Shown here: one piece after another, positions 61,739 through 64,000 of the stretch
Layout: the number at the start of each line of letters is the position of its first letter
Position numbering within the stretch: position 1 is the stretch's first letter
Assembly: GCF_003952485.1 (NCBI RefSeq)
Contig: NZ_CP034447.1
Location: 4,912,501 to 4,976,500, forward strand
DNA length: 64,000 bases
Reading direction: 5' to 3'
From: Mesorhizobium sp. M1E.F.Ca.ET.045.02.1.1
GTDB lineage: Bacteria > Pseudomonadota > Alphaproteobacteria > Rhizobiales > Rhizobiaceae
Made by a program: the position numbers and the translations under genes
The notes under the pieces: generated by a model
What the model was told of the DNA's origin: nothing
What the model saw: only the letters and a program-made list of their open reading frames with translations
Databases searched by the model: none

Positions 61739-64000
<2,262 letters not shown>

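Overview
The window is a 64 kb piece of GC-rich chromosome from an alphaproteobacterium of the order Hyphomicrobiales, most likely Mesorhizobium or a close relative. This rests on gene content (DUF982, DUF1003, DUF2188 and DUF3126 proteins, an Omp25/RopB-like porin, a class II DAHP synthase), on the clpP-clpX-lon order, and on several copies of short intergenic repeats of the kind common in rhizobia. No genus-specific marker is present, so the genus is an inference. Most of the window is housekeeping sequence with no insertion sequence, prophage or CRISPR array.

Layout. 1-5.5 kb (minus): rnr (cut by the left edge), topA and a small secreted repeat protein. 5.6-8.3 kb: a ccdA-type thiol transporter and a class III cyclase fused to TolB-like and TPR parts. 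8.5-13.1 kb: glmU and glmS (UDP-GlcNAc synthesis) and a DUF502 membrane protein. 13-19 kb: recG facing away from sdhE and mfd. 19-24 kb: class II DAHP synthase, a membrane protein, a RES/Xre toxin-antitoxin pair with a clear operator, and a GGDEF protein. 24-29.4 kb: GFA protein, dgkA, a translationally coupled DUF1003-DedA pair, a 3-methyladenine glycosylase, nadE and a GNAT protein. 29.4-31.5 kb: an ABC exporter behind an unusually long, highly structured leader holding a possible 13-residue leader peptide. 31.6-39.2 kb: PilZ, two NUDIX proteins, gpt, a universal stress protein with a possible EcfG promoter, a CinA-like protein, a frameshifted alpha/beta hydrolase, small stress-type proteins and an old-yellow-enzyme. 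39.2-44.5 kb: a large GT-C-like membrane protein and then a less conserved accessory stretch of small hypotheticals and an NYN-domain protein, ending at tRNA-Leu(UAA). 45-58.9 kb: an Omp25-like porin, adenine deaminase, two tandem DUF900 lipoproteins, threonine dehydratase, DUF1697, DUF2218, glyoxalase I, a double cold-shock protein, DUF192, hydrolase, acetyltransferase, HD and cysE genes. 59-64 kb: clpP, clpX and lon (lon cut by the right edge).

Themes. DNA and RNA maintenance (rnr, topA, recG, mfd, tag-like), cell-wall precursor supply (glmU, glmS), protein quality control (clpP, clpX, lon) and nucleotide signalling (GGDEF, PilZ, class III cyclase) are all represented. The least explained elements are the leader upstream of the ABC exporter, the tandem near-identical palindromic boxes before nadE, a perfect 19-bp palindrome upstream of topA, a 30-bp perfect palindrome inside a repeat cluster at 54.3 kb, and the NYN/tRNA-Leu accessory stretch. 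Long open frames opposite rnr, topA, lon, glmU and mfd were judged to be shadows produced by high GC.
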